Shown in pieces: positions 1 to 11,693 of a stretch of 64,000 nt of DNA. Both the position numbers and the translations under genes were made by a program. Below the pieces are notes generated by a model that was not told where the DNA came from, did no database searches, and worked only from the letters and a program-made list of their open reading frames with translations. The stretch is from the NCBI RefSeq assembly GCF_033807715.1, contig NC_084610.1, forward strand, positions 5,890,769-5,954,768, in the 5' to 3' direction. The stretch comes from Cololabis saira. Taxonomy: Eukaryota > Chordata > Actinopteri > Beloniformes > Belonidae. How positions within the stretch are numbered: position 1 is the stretch's first letter; every line of letters starts with the position of its first letter.

Positions 1-449
1 ATGGAATTTATTTTTCTCACTTAATGATAACATTTAGTAATAACAGCCTATAAGGTAGATTTAAAATTGATCAATAAATATTTCGTATAGAAAAGTCTTG
101 CACGTTCTCACGCGGGACGTGCCGAGCATCTTGCGCATCATGCTGATCGGTTATTATTAGTTATTACAGTTATATTAGATTACTATACAACATGTATCAG
201 TGTTAGTTTAAACAAATGTTTATTTTGTATAAAACCATAATTGGCATTAGATCTCCCCTGTGGTGACTTTTTATAGTTTTATTCCTATATTTCATTCATA
301 CATTGATGTTTTAGAGGTCATGTATAGTCATGGAAACTTGCTGCCAAGTCATGGAAATGAGATGGAAATTTGTTGGTTAAAATGTGTATGAACCCTGAAA
401 GGGAATCATCACCTCAGTCTGTTAATCCAGAGATAGAGCCCCCGATTTA

Positions 450-810
450 CAGGACTGTCTCAGAAAATTAGAATATTGTGATAAAGTTCTTTATTTTCTG
501 TAATGCAATTAAAAAAAACCAAAATATCATACATTCTGGATTGATTACAAATCAACTGAAATATTGCAAGCCTTTTATTATTTTAATATTGCTGATTATG
601 GCTTACAGTTTAAGATTAAGATTCTCAGAATATTCTAATTTTTTGAGATAGGATATTTGAGTTTGAGTGAGCCATGATCAGCAATATTAAAATAATAAAA
701 GGCTTGCAATATTTCAGTTGATTTGTAATGAATCCAAAATGTATGACATTTCCGTTTTTGTAATTGCCTTACAGAAAATCACAATATTCTAATTTTCAAG
801 GACAGTCCTG
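450..810. mobile_element. Palindromic Tc1/mariner-type MITE, 361 bp
   Basis: The left end begins CAGGACTGTC and the right end is its inverse (GACAGTCCTG). The two halves pair along most of their length: the segment at about 540-600 is repeated in reverse complement at about 670-735. The element is flanked by TA on both sides (448-449 and 811-812), the signature of Tc1/mariner insertion. There is no coding capacity. The two arms differ at scattered positions, so it is not recent. It resembles a very common fish foldback family; the superfamily assignment rests on the TA duplication alone. Confidence 0.85.
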
Positions 811-2684
811 TAGATCTGGAGAACACATTCATCTGTGTTCTTAGGGGTATTTAGTTGGACATTTCCTGAAATACTGGCTCCATTAAGCCCGTACAAACGG
901 TCTTCCGTCATAGCTTGATGGACAGAATTTCCTTGTGCAAAGGCTTTAAAGAGGTCGTGGCCTCGGGAATCCTCTGTGCCATGTTGGCATCATTTTGGCA
1001 CTTCAGCCCCAGCAACGGTTATGTGGGCGAGAGAAATGCGATCTCATGGGTTCCATGTTGGCTCCATCTAAATTGCTCAAAATGGTGATGAATAGGTGTT
1101 TTATTTGGCTCCCAACTGAGACAACCACATACACGGGGCCCTGTTTTATAACTTAATGGGCCCTGCGTACAAATGTTGGCCGTGATGGCATGTGTTGTAT
1201 GAATCAGACGTGGCCCAAATACCGTAACTGGGGTCATCGGAGGAATTCCATCATTAACTTGCAGTGCAGCTGCAGGAATCGTGGAAAAGTGCTGAACCTT
1301 GTTTGAAATGTGGTTTTCCTTCCCTTTGACAGCATTGCAGCGTTCACTGACGACTCGTCCCGCGTGGATTCACCACAGACACTTCTCCCGAGGGATATGT
1401 GGAATCCACCGTCCCGCCATGAAGGTGAATGACAAAGCAAGTAGCACTTCTAATTAAAGTGGACTGGGGAGACGCTGCTATGATCCTGCAGCCTTTTAAT
1501 GAGAAGTTAAACAGACACAACATGCACTTTTGCGTCATCATTAAAAGCCTGCATATGGTTAAGAAACGGGGAGCATTAATCACAGTTCTCTTAGGGGAAA
1601 AGGACGTGTTTGGCCACTTTTGATCTTGAGTGCTCATCAGTTGGCGGATCGTGTTCCTGCACATTTTTTAAATCTTTTTTTTTTTTTCAACAAACAACAA
1701 AAATATGTGTGATCTTGTTTATATTTTAATTTTTTTTCCTGTGCATGCCCAATCTCCGGTCTCTGATCCAAACTCCCAGCGTCTAATGACACAGCTTCCA
1801 TCACAACTCCGCCACCCCACTGAGTCTGCTGCTGAGCTGGCACTAAACCCGCCGTTTGCTGCTGGTCCGCCTCTCCTCTAATGAGCCCGGTTCACGATTT
1901 CAATCTCGTATCGTGCCCCCCCAGCTCCTGGCATCTGAGAGAAACAAATACCAGGACGACTAATCTGTCCCTGCTACAGCAGAGCGTAGGCAGATGCCAA
2001 CAGTCAGCTGGGTCCAGAGAAGTGCTAACTGCTCTCCACACTGTTAATGGCAGGAGGAGGGAAGGTGAGGAGGCCGCACGGTTCCTCTCTGAATCGTTGT
2101 GTGTGCAGTTTGTGACGTTACACGGGTCTGAAGCATCGACGTGTTCTACACGGCTGAGCGGCCGTGCTGTGCTGGCTGCTGGGAGCCAACCGTCCGTTTT
2201 ACAGCCGCTCACATCAACACACAACTGCTTATCTGTGTACATGTTTTCATTTGCGCTGCAACTGAGAACTGTTGGCTTTGCTCTTTTGCTTTGCATGGCA
2301 TGGAAAAGAGATAATCCAATCAGGCACTGTCCTTCTTAGCATGGATAGAATAATAACACTAAATTGTATGATATTGTTCTGGTTTTAGACATTTCGACTG
2401 CAAATCATAGACCGTATTTGTGGAAATGGATAAGCCCTCTGTGACGTCCCCCAGTGTTTTTAAAGTTATTTTTGGGGGGGCTGTGAGCATTTCTGTGTTT
2501 ACTGGAACTCAAATTGGGCAAGTAGGTGAAACAAGTAATCTGTTACATCCCATTTAGCAGACGCTTTTATCCAAGGGCACTTCCCCGGGAAGGTAAAGGA
2601 GTTCACGACAGCAGGTCTTGATTGAGACCACCTTGTGTGAGGAGAGGCCGGTCCATGTGCTCGTGAAGGGGCGTAAGCCTCTAA
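811..2684. other. Intergenic, no gene recognised
   Basis: Short open frames occur on both strands, but none has a recognisable domain, splice context or codon bias. A T-rich tract lies at about 1671-1690. I see nothing else I can name. Confidence 0.5.
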
Positions 2685-3449
2685 GGCCACGTTTACACAG
2701 AGCCGGGTATTTACAAAAGCGGATATTTCCCCCTCTACGTTTTGAAAAATACCATAATTTACATGAACCCGCATAAATAGCTGTTAAGGTGCTATGAGCA
2801 GCCAGACCTACAGGGGGCAGTGTAACGAGAAGATAAAGTCATGCTAGCCAATCAGAATCCTGGAAAAAAACATCAACAAATGACACGAGTAACTTCCAGT
2901 TACTTCCAAGATGAACGAGAGTCTTTCGTTTGGAGTGACAGAGAAGTGGAGTTACTTTTAAGTGTGACTTTAGAATATAAAGCAGGTAAAATACAAGAAA
3001 ATATTGACGTGGCCAAACAAATTGTAAACACAGGTCGCACACATGACGCTGCACTGCAAAAACTGAAAATCTTACCAGGAATATTTGTCTTATTTCTAGT
3101 TAAAATTTCTCATTTTTAGTCAAAAAAATCTCATTACACTTAAGTGTAATGAGATTTTTTTGACTAAAAATGAAACATTTTAACTAGAAATAAGACAAAT
3201 ATTCTTGTTAAGATTTTGAGTTTTTGCAGGGTGGTGACGTTTCTGTGGCATAATGTGACGTTCTGAAGCTTAAATGTCAGTTTCCCTCCGTTTACAAGCA
3301 AACGTGAAGACAAGAGTTTTTGCATATCTCCACTTCGGCTGGAGTTTTCAGAAATGATGGTTTTTGGTGACTTTGAGCTTTGTTTTCGTGTAAACGAACG
3401 GCCAAAACGCATGAAAACACCACCGTTTTTGTTACGTGGAAACGGGGCC
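2685..3449. mobile_element. PIF/Harbinger-like non-autonomous element, copy 1
   Basis: The termini are inverted (GGCCACGTTTACAC at the left; GGAAACGGGGCC at the right, reading inward as GGCCCCGTTTCC). The element is flanked by TAA on both sides (2682-2684 and 3450-3452), the 3-bp duplication typical of PIF/Harbinger. At about 2900-3010 the + strand reads SYFQDERESFVWSDREVELL and continues LLSVTLEYKAGKIQENID, which resembles the Myb/SANT-like accessory protein encoded by fish Harbinger elements. It stops there, so it is only a relic. A CACTG foldback sits inside at 3052-3232. A second copy lies at 61661-62480. Confidence 0.8.
3052..3232. repeat. Internally deleted CACTG foldback nested in Harbinger copy 1
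   Basis: Two arms of about 90 bp form a nearly perfect palindrome centred on CTTAAG at about 3141. The left end is CACTGCAAAAACT. The right end is mutated from CAGTG to CAGGG. This version lacks the central part that the other copies keep. TG flanks it on both sides. Confidence 0.85.
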
Positions 3450-3452
3450 TAA

Positions 3453-6400
3453 GGTCGGGTTCATATACGCAGGTGCGGACCCCGAAATCAACTCGGAGGC
3501 AAATGGCGGTGGTTAACTATTTACTATTAACAATCTCTGCTGGCACTAAGGTCACTCTGGAAGAGAAGTTTTCACTACTCGCTCCCGTCGCTGCTAACTG
3601 GGGGGAGTCGGCCCCAGTCACCAACAGTTCAACTTCTGGGTTTAATCCATCTGGGAAGAAGAAAAACATGCAGTTCATGGACTGACCACTGGGGGCTGGT
3701 GCCAAAACCAAGTCGGTCTCTGTTGACAAACTATGTTAAAATATACAATTTTGCATCTGAAACACATTTACAGCCTTATCAAAAGAAATCAAGCACTCTT
3801 GGTCTCCATGGCTAGACTTCACATCCACGATGACAGTAAGGTAAATTTTGTTCGTACCACTACAGGTAAAATTATATGAATCAACAAATGTATGTATCAT
3901 TAGGAGACGTGGACTTTTCATTTGTGAGATTTGGGAGTTTGTCCTAGTGGCCAGTTGATGAACTGCAACATTGGAAACTTCTGCTCTTAAAATGAGAAAA
4001 CCAGATGTAGGACGCTTTGTTTGCAAATGAATCCAAGCACAGTAATACAGGAAACAAATATTACTGATACCTTTGCGTTTAAAATAAAGGAGGTGCGCTC
4101 CGGCATCAGATCCAGTCCTACCGGCCTGGAGGTGTGAGGGACGAGCAGGTTTGGGATGCAGCGGAGGGCCAAACCCCCCTGGTGATCAGTTTTAATGTTC
4201 CTCTGCGTGCTGCGATCAGCAGAAGCACCAAAGCGATGATGACGTGCTGAGTACAACAAAACTGCCGTTAACGGTCCAGATTGCTGCTCGGGTGTTGCTC
4301 GTGCAGAGCAGAGACGAGGTGCAGCTAGATGAGTGCGTGCGACGGAAAACTCCCCCAGAAACAGTCCCGACTTTGTTTATTCAGTTTCTAGCTGGTTTCA
4401 GTTTCTAGTAACAAAACTTTCCAACCGGGATGAGTTCACTTTCCACTTCATAATATTCAGCCTTGTAGAGCGGCTGCGTGTGCTCGGGGTCTGCTTGTGT
4501 CTGCTCCATCAACTCTCCACTGTGGATGTTGGACATCTAGGAAACAGCTGCTTCTATTGTTGTTTAGGAGACAAAGAGGAAGCCATGTCCAATATGTGTC
4601 TGCAGCAGGCCCATAGGATGCACATTCACTTCATGGCATCACTCGCCCAAGTCTTTCTGTACATGAGCTCCTCCGTTTCTCCGTGGCTTTGTTCGTCTCC
4701 CAGTCGTCCCTCTTTCATGTCTGCATAATCCTCTTTTGTTTGACTCGTTCAGACTCTCTGCTTTTTAATCGGGATAATTGGGCTTCCGCTTCTCCCTCGC
4801 TACTACTTTCTCACAGAAAAACAGTGGAAGTCGTGCACGAAACGTTGCTGAAATGGAAGGTCAGGCTAAAAGAAGATGTAAAGGTTGTGGTTTTATATTC
4901 TAATGCAGTGCGCTGCAGGTTTATGGACGATGATGAGCTAAATCCATTTTTAGTGGCAAAGCTGCACTCAAGAGGAAACGCAGTGAAGGCTGCATCTTTT
5001 ACTCTTAAACCACAAATGATTACTTTTCTTATAAACAAATCAATGACTTGGATATTTCATGCCAAGTAATTTACTCTCATGCTGCTTTTATTTCATGTGT
5101 CTCTTATTTGAAATCATCTGTTCCCATTTTTTTCCTCTTAATTTCCTTCAGAAAAACAATCTTGGGCAACTTTTATTTTCTCCAGTTGCAGCATTGCTGA
5201 ACACTTGTGCTGCGCAGCAGCCGAAAGTAGCCGTTAACGGGATTAGGCACGGCTTACATAAACATCTCCCGTGGCAACGGCGCACCGGCGCCAGGCAGAG
5301 AGCTGTCACCGGAAGTCATCATCGGGAATCTCGTCAGCTGACTGTCACTTTGCTCTGCTGCATGATATAAACGGCTCGTCCTGCCCATGCAGAACAAGTC
5401 CACTGTAGCTCGTCCACTGTAGCTCGTCCAGTAGCCAACGCACGGCCCTCACCTCGTCTACCAACTCTTGTAAATACATCAACTCTGAGCATCAATTTTG
5501 GTCTACCATAAATATTCCTGTAAAATGTGACTTTCCTATATGCTCTTGTCTCATTTCTTTGGCGTTTCACCAGAAACTGTGACCACACTGTCCTCTCATG
5601 TTTGCATCGTTGTGCCTCGGACTGTCTGTGTGTGTTTGCGTCCATCACTGTCTCGGGTCCCTCCAGTGTTGTGACACTTTCTAACGCTGCCTGAGGTTGA
5701 ATCCCATTGGACATACCAGGCCATTAGAATGCTTCATTTCCCATAATCCCCTCAGGGGAGACCCATTGCTCACTGTCTCTCGTGCCTTTAGCGCTGGAGG
5801 AGAGAAGTTCTGCCTCTCCAGCCCAATATGTTGATGTCATGTTGATTTTTTTTCTAAATTTTACATGCCATCACTACTGAAACTGGTGTTGGTTTGTTCT
5901 GTAACAATAGTATCATGAAAGCTTTTTTGTTTTGTTGGAAGGACTTTTTATTTTTTTGCTGATCGAAATAAACAAACTCAAACTCAAACTCAAAGCTTGT
6001 ATTTAGAAAATAGCACGACCCAGTCCAAGTAATTTTATTGCCTTTGTCTAATTAGGTGACTGTGTTACTAGTCCAGACTAACGAGATGTGAAACCAACTG
6101 TTTAAAGCCACCATATGTAGCAATACCACCTCTGAACACAGGGAGGCGGTGTAGTTTCTGGTGGAAGACCAAGCCCAACCTCCGGGTTGAGGCCCGTATG
6201 GGACGGAGATTCGTTGCAGTTCCTCGACTGGCTGCAAAAGTGAAGGAATTTCCGTGGACTCCCATGTTAAAATGTCCAACGTGAGAGAAAAAAATGTACA
6301 CCCTTTCAGCCTTGTTCGTTTGATTTCACATCCATGACAACTCTGAGGGGGGCGACATTTTTTGTACCACACCAGGAGAGTTTATATGAGGCAATACGTT

Positions 6401-6753
6401 TATTTCTAAAATGCTTGATTGACATTTGGCTCAGCCAATGCCTAGCTGTTTTCAGTTCCTCATCCGTAAACGTCACGCTACCGTGCTTAGTTCGTACTAA
6501 CCCAGCTTCCGTTAAACGCAGCGGTGATGTTTGACTTTTGCCATCGAGTCAAAAAAAAAAAAAGCCTTCAAAACTGCTCTTCAAAAAGCAGTGAGTCATG
6601 TGACTGAACGCTTCGTCCATTGCTCTTTACAGTCTATGTGTAAGACATGATGAAGTGCACCTCTAATTGGACAAAATGGTATTACAAGACATGCTGGACC
6701 CATCCCTACTCATGATCATAGGCGTGTCAGCGACTCTCTTTGAGGTTTTAGGG
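3453..6753. other. Intergenic, no gene recognised
   Basis: Several open frames of 90-130 codons exist (for example 4333-4728 on +), but none shows a domain, a plausible splice pattern or a match to a family I know. The only nameable item is the candidate retroelement tail at 5715-5996. A short A tract lies at about 6549-6562. Confidence 0.5.
5715..5996 (+). mobile_element. Candidate LINE/SINE 3' tail
   Basis: The segment ends in an AATAAA-containing A/T-rich stretch followed by tandem ACTCAA units (about 5970-5993). This is how many fish non-LTR elements end instead of a poly(A) tail. No reverse-transcriptase sequence is readable upstream, so the call rests on the tail alone. Confidence 0.4.
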
Positions 6754-6982
6754 CAGGGGTCTTCAACTAGATTAGGCCGGGGGCCACATCTGCAAAAAGA
6801 CTATATGGAGAGGGCCACACACTGCGTGCACGCACAAAACACGCAGGCGGAAAAATTGGGGGTTTTCAAAATGTATTTTGCACTCAAAGACAAAGATTTA
6901 TGTATATATATAATACATTTGTGCACAGGAATGAACAGGAGAATATATCTGTCTAGTTTACATATGAATTATGTATTAATTA

Positions 6983-8677
6983 GGGCCCGAGCACCTTCAG
7001 TGCGAAGGCCCTATTGTATCTGTAGGAATTTTTCTTTTTTCTTTCTTTCTTTCTTCTGACGAAAGGAGGGCCTTTTTGCCCCCCTAAACGTGCCCAAAAA
7101 GTCACCAAATTTTGCATGCAAGTCAGGCCTGGCGAAAAATTTGATATTTAATGGTTTACATTAATGGGCGTGGCAAAATGGCTCAACAGCGCCCCCCGGA
7201 AAACTTTGTGCCTCAAGCCCCACAATACGGTTTGACGTACATGCACGAAAATCGCTACACACCTGTATCAGTACACAACTTAAAGAAAAGTCTCTTGGCG
7301 ACATGGCCGAAACCGAACAGGAAGTCAGCCATTTTGAATTAATCGTGTCACTTTGGCGCAATTTATGCCATTCCTTCGGCAGTTAATACGGCCCGAACCG
7401 TAACGTGCACCCAAGTGTGTTATACATCAAAATGTGCGTCTCCATCCTGCGACACCACGCATTACTTTTCTCTTTCAAAAGCGTTACCGTGGCGACGCTA
7501 GACGCCAAAAAGCGCGCCCACCCTTCATCTGGTTGGTTCAGACAGAAAAAACGTTGCGCCTCAAGCCCCATAATACGCTTTGACGTACATGAACGAAAAT
7601 CGGTACACTTATTTATCATGTCTTTACTTAAAGAAAAGTCTCTTGGCGCCATGGCCGAAACCGAACAGGAAGTCGGCCATTTCGAACATTCTTAATTAAT
7701 CGCGTCATTTTGGAGCAATATATGCCATTCCTTCGAGAATTAATACGGCCCGAACCGTATCGTGAACCCAGATGTGTTATATACATCAAAATGTGCGTCT
7801 CCATCCTGCGACTACGCGCATTACTTTTCTCTTTCAAAAGTGTTACCGTGGCGACGCTAGACGCCAAAAAGCGCGCCACCCTTCATCTGATTGGTCCATA
7901 TTTGATAGTTCCCCAAAAGTCACCAAATTTTGCATGCAAGCCAGGCCTGGCGATAAATTTGATATTTCATGGTTTGCATTAATGGGCGTGGCAAAATGGC
8001 TCAACAGCGCCCCCCGGAAAACTTTGTGCCTCAAGCCCCACAATACGGTTTGACGTACATGCACGAAAATCGCTACACACCTGTATCATGGCACAACTTA
8101 AAGAAAAGTCTCTTGGAGCCATGGCCGAAACCGAACAGGAAGTCGGCCATTTTGAAATCTGATTGGTCCATATTTCATAGTTCTCCAAAAGTCACCAAAT
8201 TTTGCATGCAAGACAGACTTGGCGATAAATTTGATATTTCATGGTTTGCATTAATGGGCGTGGCCTAACAGCTCAACAGCACCCCCTAGAATAGTTTTTT
8301 TTTGCTGTAACTTTTGAATGGTTTGACATAGGAAGTCGTGGGTGGTGTCATGGGAATCTCTAATGAGTCCTTAGGCTTCGTTGGCCTTAATTAGCCCCGC
8401 CCCTTCTTCTGATTGGTTGTCCCTTTTTTCTGCTATAACTTTTGAATGGTTTGACATAGAGAGTCGTGGGTGGTGTCAGGGGACTCTGTATGGAGTCCTT
8501 GACCTTCATTGGCCTGAATTAGCCCCGCCCCTTCTTCTGATTGGTTGTCCCTTTTTTCTGCTATAGCTTTTGAATGGTTTGACATAGGAAGTCGTGGCTG
8601 GTGTCATTTCTGATATGCTTAAAGGGGGCGGTGGCCGTGAGTGCGAGGGCCCGTTCATCGCTGCTTGCAGCTTTAAT
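6983..8677. mobile_element. GGGCCCGAGCAC-type fish repeat, copy A, expanded
   Basis: It starts GGGCCCGAGCACC, with a small hairpin (CTTCAGTGCGAAG), and ends with GCTGCTTGCAGCTTTAATT. Copy B is at 39319-40365. This copy is longer because internal blocks are repeated: the block containing AAATTTTGCATGCAAG recurs at about 7109, 7925 and 8199; the block containing ATGTGCGTCTCCATCCTGCG recurs at 7433 and 7792; and a ~130-bp unit recurs at 8303-8610. No transposase is visible. The superfamily is unknown to me. Confidence 0.8.
8303..8610. repeat. ~130-bp tandem repeat, about 2.4 units
   Basis: The string CTTTTGAATGGTTTGACATA occurs three times, at about 8309, 8438 and 8567. Between them the sequence repeats, including TTAGCCCCGCCCCTTCTTCT. 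Copy B has only one unit, so this is a local expansion. Confidence 0.8.
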
Positions 8678-10239
8678 TAATATTAAGTCTCCAGATTTAG
8701 TCATTGTGAATGTTAAATATAATATTCAGATAAAGAAATATTATTTTGAATGCAAGTTCATTTTGAAACCATGCATTGTGCAAACTTAATGAAGTTGATA
8801 TTGACCTACTTTTAATAAAACAAGCCATAATGACAAAGCACCGCTTTCCACCAAGATTTCCTTATTTGAATATTATATTAAGCATTGCGCACAAGCATTT
8901 CAGTCCATAGTAGCCAGTTTGATGTTATAAATAAGCAACCAAAATATTAACCATAAGCTCCTTTATTTATGACACATGTGTGCATTATATCAGCAATACA
9001 AAACAATCACATTAAATTATAGGAGGCTTAGAAGTTCCATCTGAAATGCAAAGTCCTCATTTAGAGTTTCAAATGAAAAAAATTTCAGGCCAATCCTAGA
9101 AGCCTAATGATGTAAACAGGTCCTCTATAAACGGAGGTTAATAACAAATAATGTGACAAACATTATCACCGTGCAACACTCCGAAGTAGTAAAAATCATC
9201 TCAAACAGAGATTAACATGTACAAACACTGTCCAATGAATCATTAACCAACTGAAAAGGCTACCAAGCATCTTAAACTTTTATTAATTAACAAAATACGA
9301 TATGTAAACCATGTTAGTTTTGCTTACTTCGTCAATTCCGGCCGCAAGTGACGCCGGCCGCCACGGATCGGGCAGTCGATCGATCAGGACAACACTACTT
9401 CCCCCCCCCTTTTTAAAATATGACCAGGGGCCACATAAAAGCTCCTGGCGGGCCGCAAGTGGCCCGCGGGCCGCCAGTTGAATATTTGCTGGTTTCCAGT
9501 TGGTTTCCGCAAACATTGATCCAACACATTCCCAGTCAGGGCCGCAGCCTCGCTACGACTCTATGGCAGGTGGCCAGTGCTACCTTGGTAAAAATGTCCC
9601 TTTGGATAAACACATCTGTAAATGACTAAATGTAATGCAAATGTCTGCGATAATATATATAATATAACAATAATAGATTTAATAGACTGGACGCCCTCAG
9701 ATCATCATTCACCTCGCCTCCACTCTCTTCTCTCGCAGTGTTCTTGCATTTCTTTGCCGTTACTACATGACGTTAAATTCATGTTTTTCTTTTCTGTTTG
9801 TTTCTTCCCTCCAATTTGCAGTCACTTCTGGGTTCAGGGTTACATCTGTGGTTACTTACGTGCCCAGTGTTTTTAATCGTTTGTTCTCTTTCTCAGTCTG
9901 TTATTTCTTTTGTTTCTGTTCGAGGTTTCTTCATCTTTTTTCCCTTCCCCCTATGACCAAATGCTATTCAAAGGGAATAGCGTGTTTTCTTTCTGTGCAT
10001 TTTACATACCAGTGTTGACATAGAAGACATTTGATGCAGGTCAAGGAGTTTATAATGTGGCTGTGAACCACGAATATGTTTCTGTTTAGGTATGGCATGG
10101 ATATTGTAGGCTGTCTTATTCATTTTAAACCAAACCAAAACTATCTTTTGCAGGCAAAATACAGTTGTTCTCAAAAGAAACAGGATTACTGAATATGTTT
10201 GCAGAAGACCTAACCCTAACCCAAGCTTCTCACGAGATC

Positions 10240-10940
10240 TCACTGGAATTTTGATCCACTCTTCTTAACTTCTTAGGTGATTTCATGAGATGTTGCTTCA
10301 GTCTGTTCAGAAGTTATTCCTCATCATGGTGCCACCCCCAAACTTAAAGTAGTTGCTGTTCTGAGGCCTACAAGCCTTGTATATGTATCTCCAAACATAA
10401 CAAATATCATTATGAATAAATATTTTTTTTTTATAAATATTTTACCTCAAACTGCTGCTAACTAATCCAGCTTCTTAAAGTGGTTTTGGAGCAGTAGCTT
10501 TCTCTCGCTGCATGGCCTTGTTAACTCATCCTGGTGTACAAGTATTTTACTGTGGATACGGATGCTTGCTTCTTGGTTTTAACCAGAATCTTTACAGGGA
10601 TTTTTATTGTCATTGTTGAGGGATTTATTTCCAAATTTTGCACCAAATTATATTCATCTATGGGGCACAGAATATCTCTCCTTCCTGATTGTTATGATAC
10701 GTGATTCTATGGAGTTTACATTTGGATAATCATGGGACCTTCTGGGATCTGGAAATCGTACCCAAAGATAAACCAGACTTGTGATAGTCCATTATACTTT
10801 TCCTGATGTCACGATTTTCCTCTGATGATATGCAATGATGAGGCTCTTGTGTTTGAAGGAGTGCCGGAGAATACGTCAACAGGCCAATCCATTCAGATGA
10901 TGTTAGTTAGCATATCAGAAGCTTTGAACTCAACATATAT
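10240..10940 (-). pseudogene. Degraded Tc1 (Sleeping-Beauty-type) transposon, antisense
   Basis: From about 10470 to 10940 the + strand follows the reverse complement of fish Tc1-family transposase DNA. Clear stretches are GGTTTTGGAGCAGTAGCTTT (about 10482), TATTTTACTGTGGATACGGA (about 10543) and ATAAACCAGACTTGTG (about 10768). The transposase N-terminus would lie toward 10830. The frame is broken throughout and the catalytic C-terminal half is mostly missing, so it is inactive. The boundaries are approximate. Confidence 0.7.
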
Positions 10941-10967
10941 TTAAAATTGATTTAATATATGTATATT

Positions 10968-11639
<672 letters not shown>

Positions 11640-11693
11640 CATTTTTAAATCTGTGTTCATCCTCCTGCAGTATCTCAGCAGTATCTCAGCCAT

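Larger units (their letters stand above)
6754..9491. mobile_element. Non-autonomous hAT-like element, 2.7 kb
   Basis: The left end, CAGGGGTCTTCAACTAGATT followed by GGCCGGGGGCCAC, and the right end, ...GGGCCGCCAGTTGAATATTTGCTG, are the imperfect inverted termini of a common fish hAT-type repeat. The interior is A/T-rich and has no transposase frame. The flanking 8-mers do not match convincingly, so the duplication is decayed or the ends are off by a base. It hosts another repeat at 6983-8677. Confidence 0.6.

Noticed and set aside
4333..4728. 131-codon open frame on +
   Set aside because: No family resemblance and no conserved motif; consistent with chance.
6754..9491. 8-bp target duplication for the 2.7-kb hAT-like element
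   Set aside because: Flanking octamers TTTTAGGG and GTTTCCAG do not match well enough to claim.
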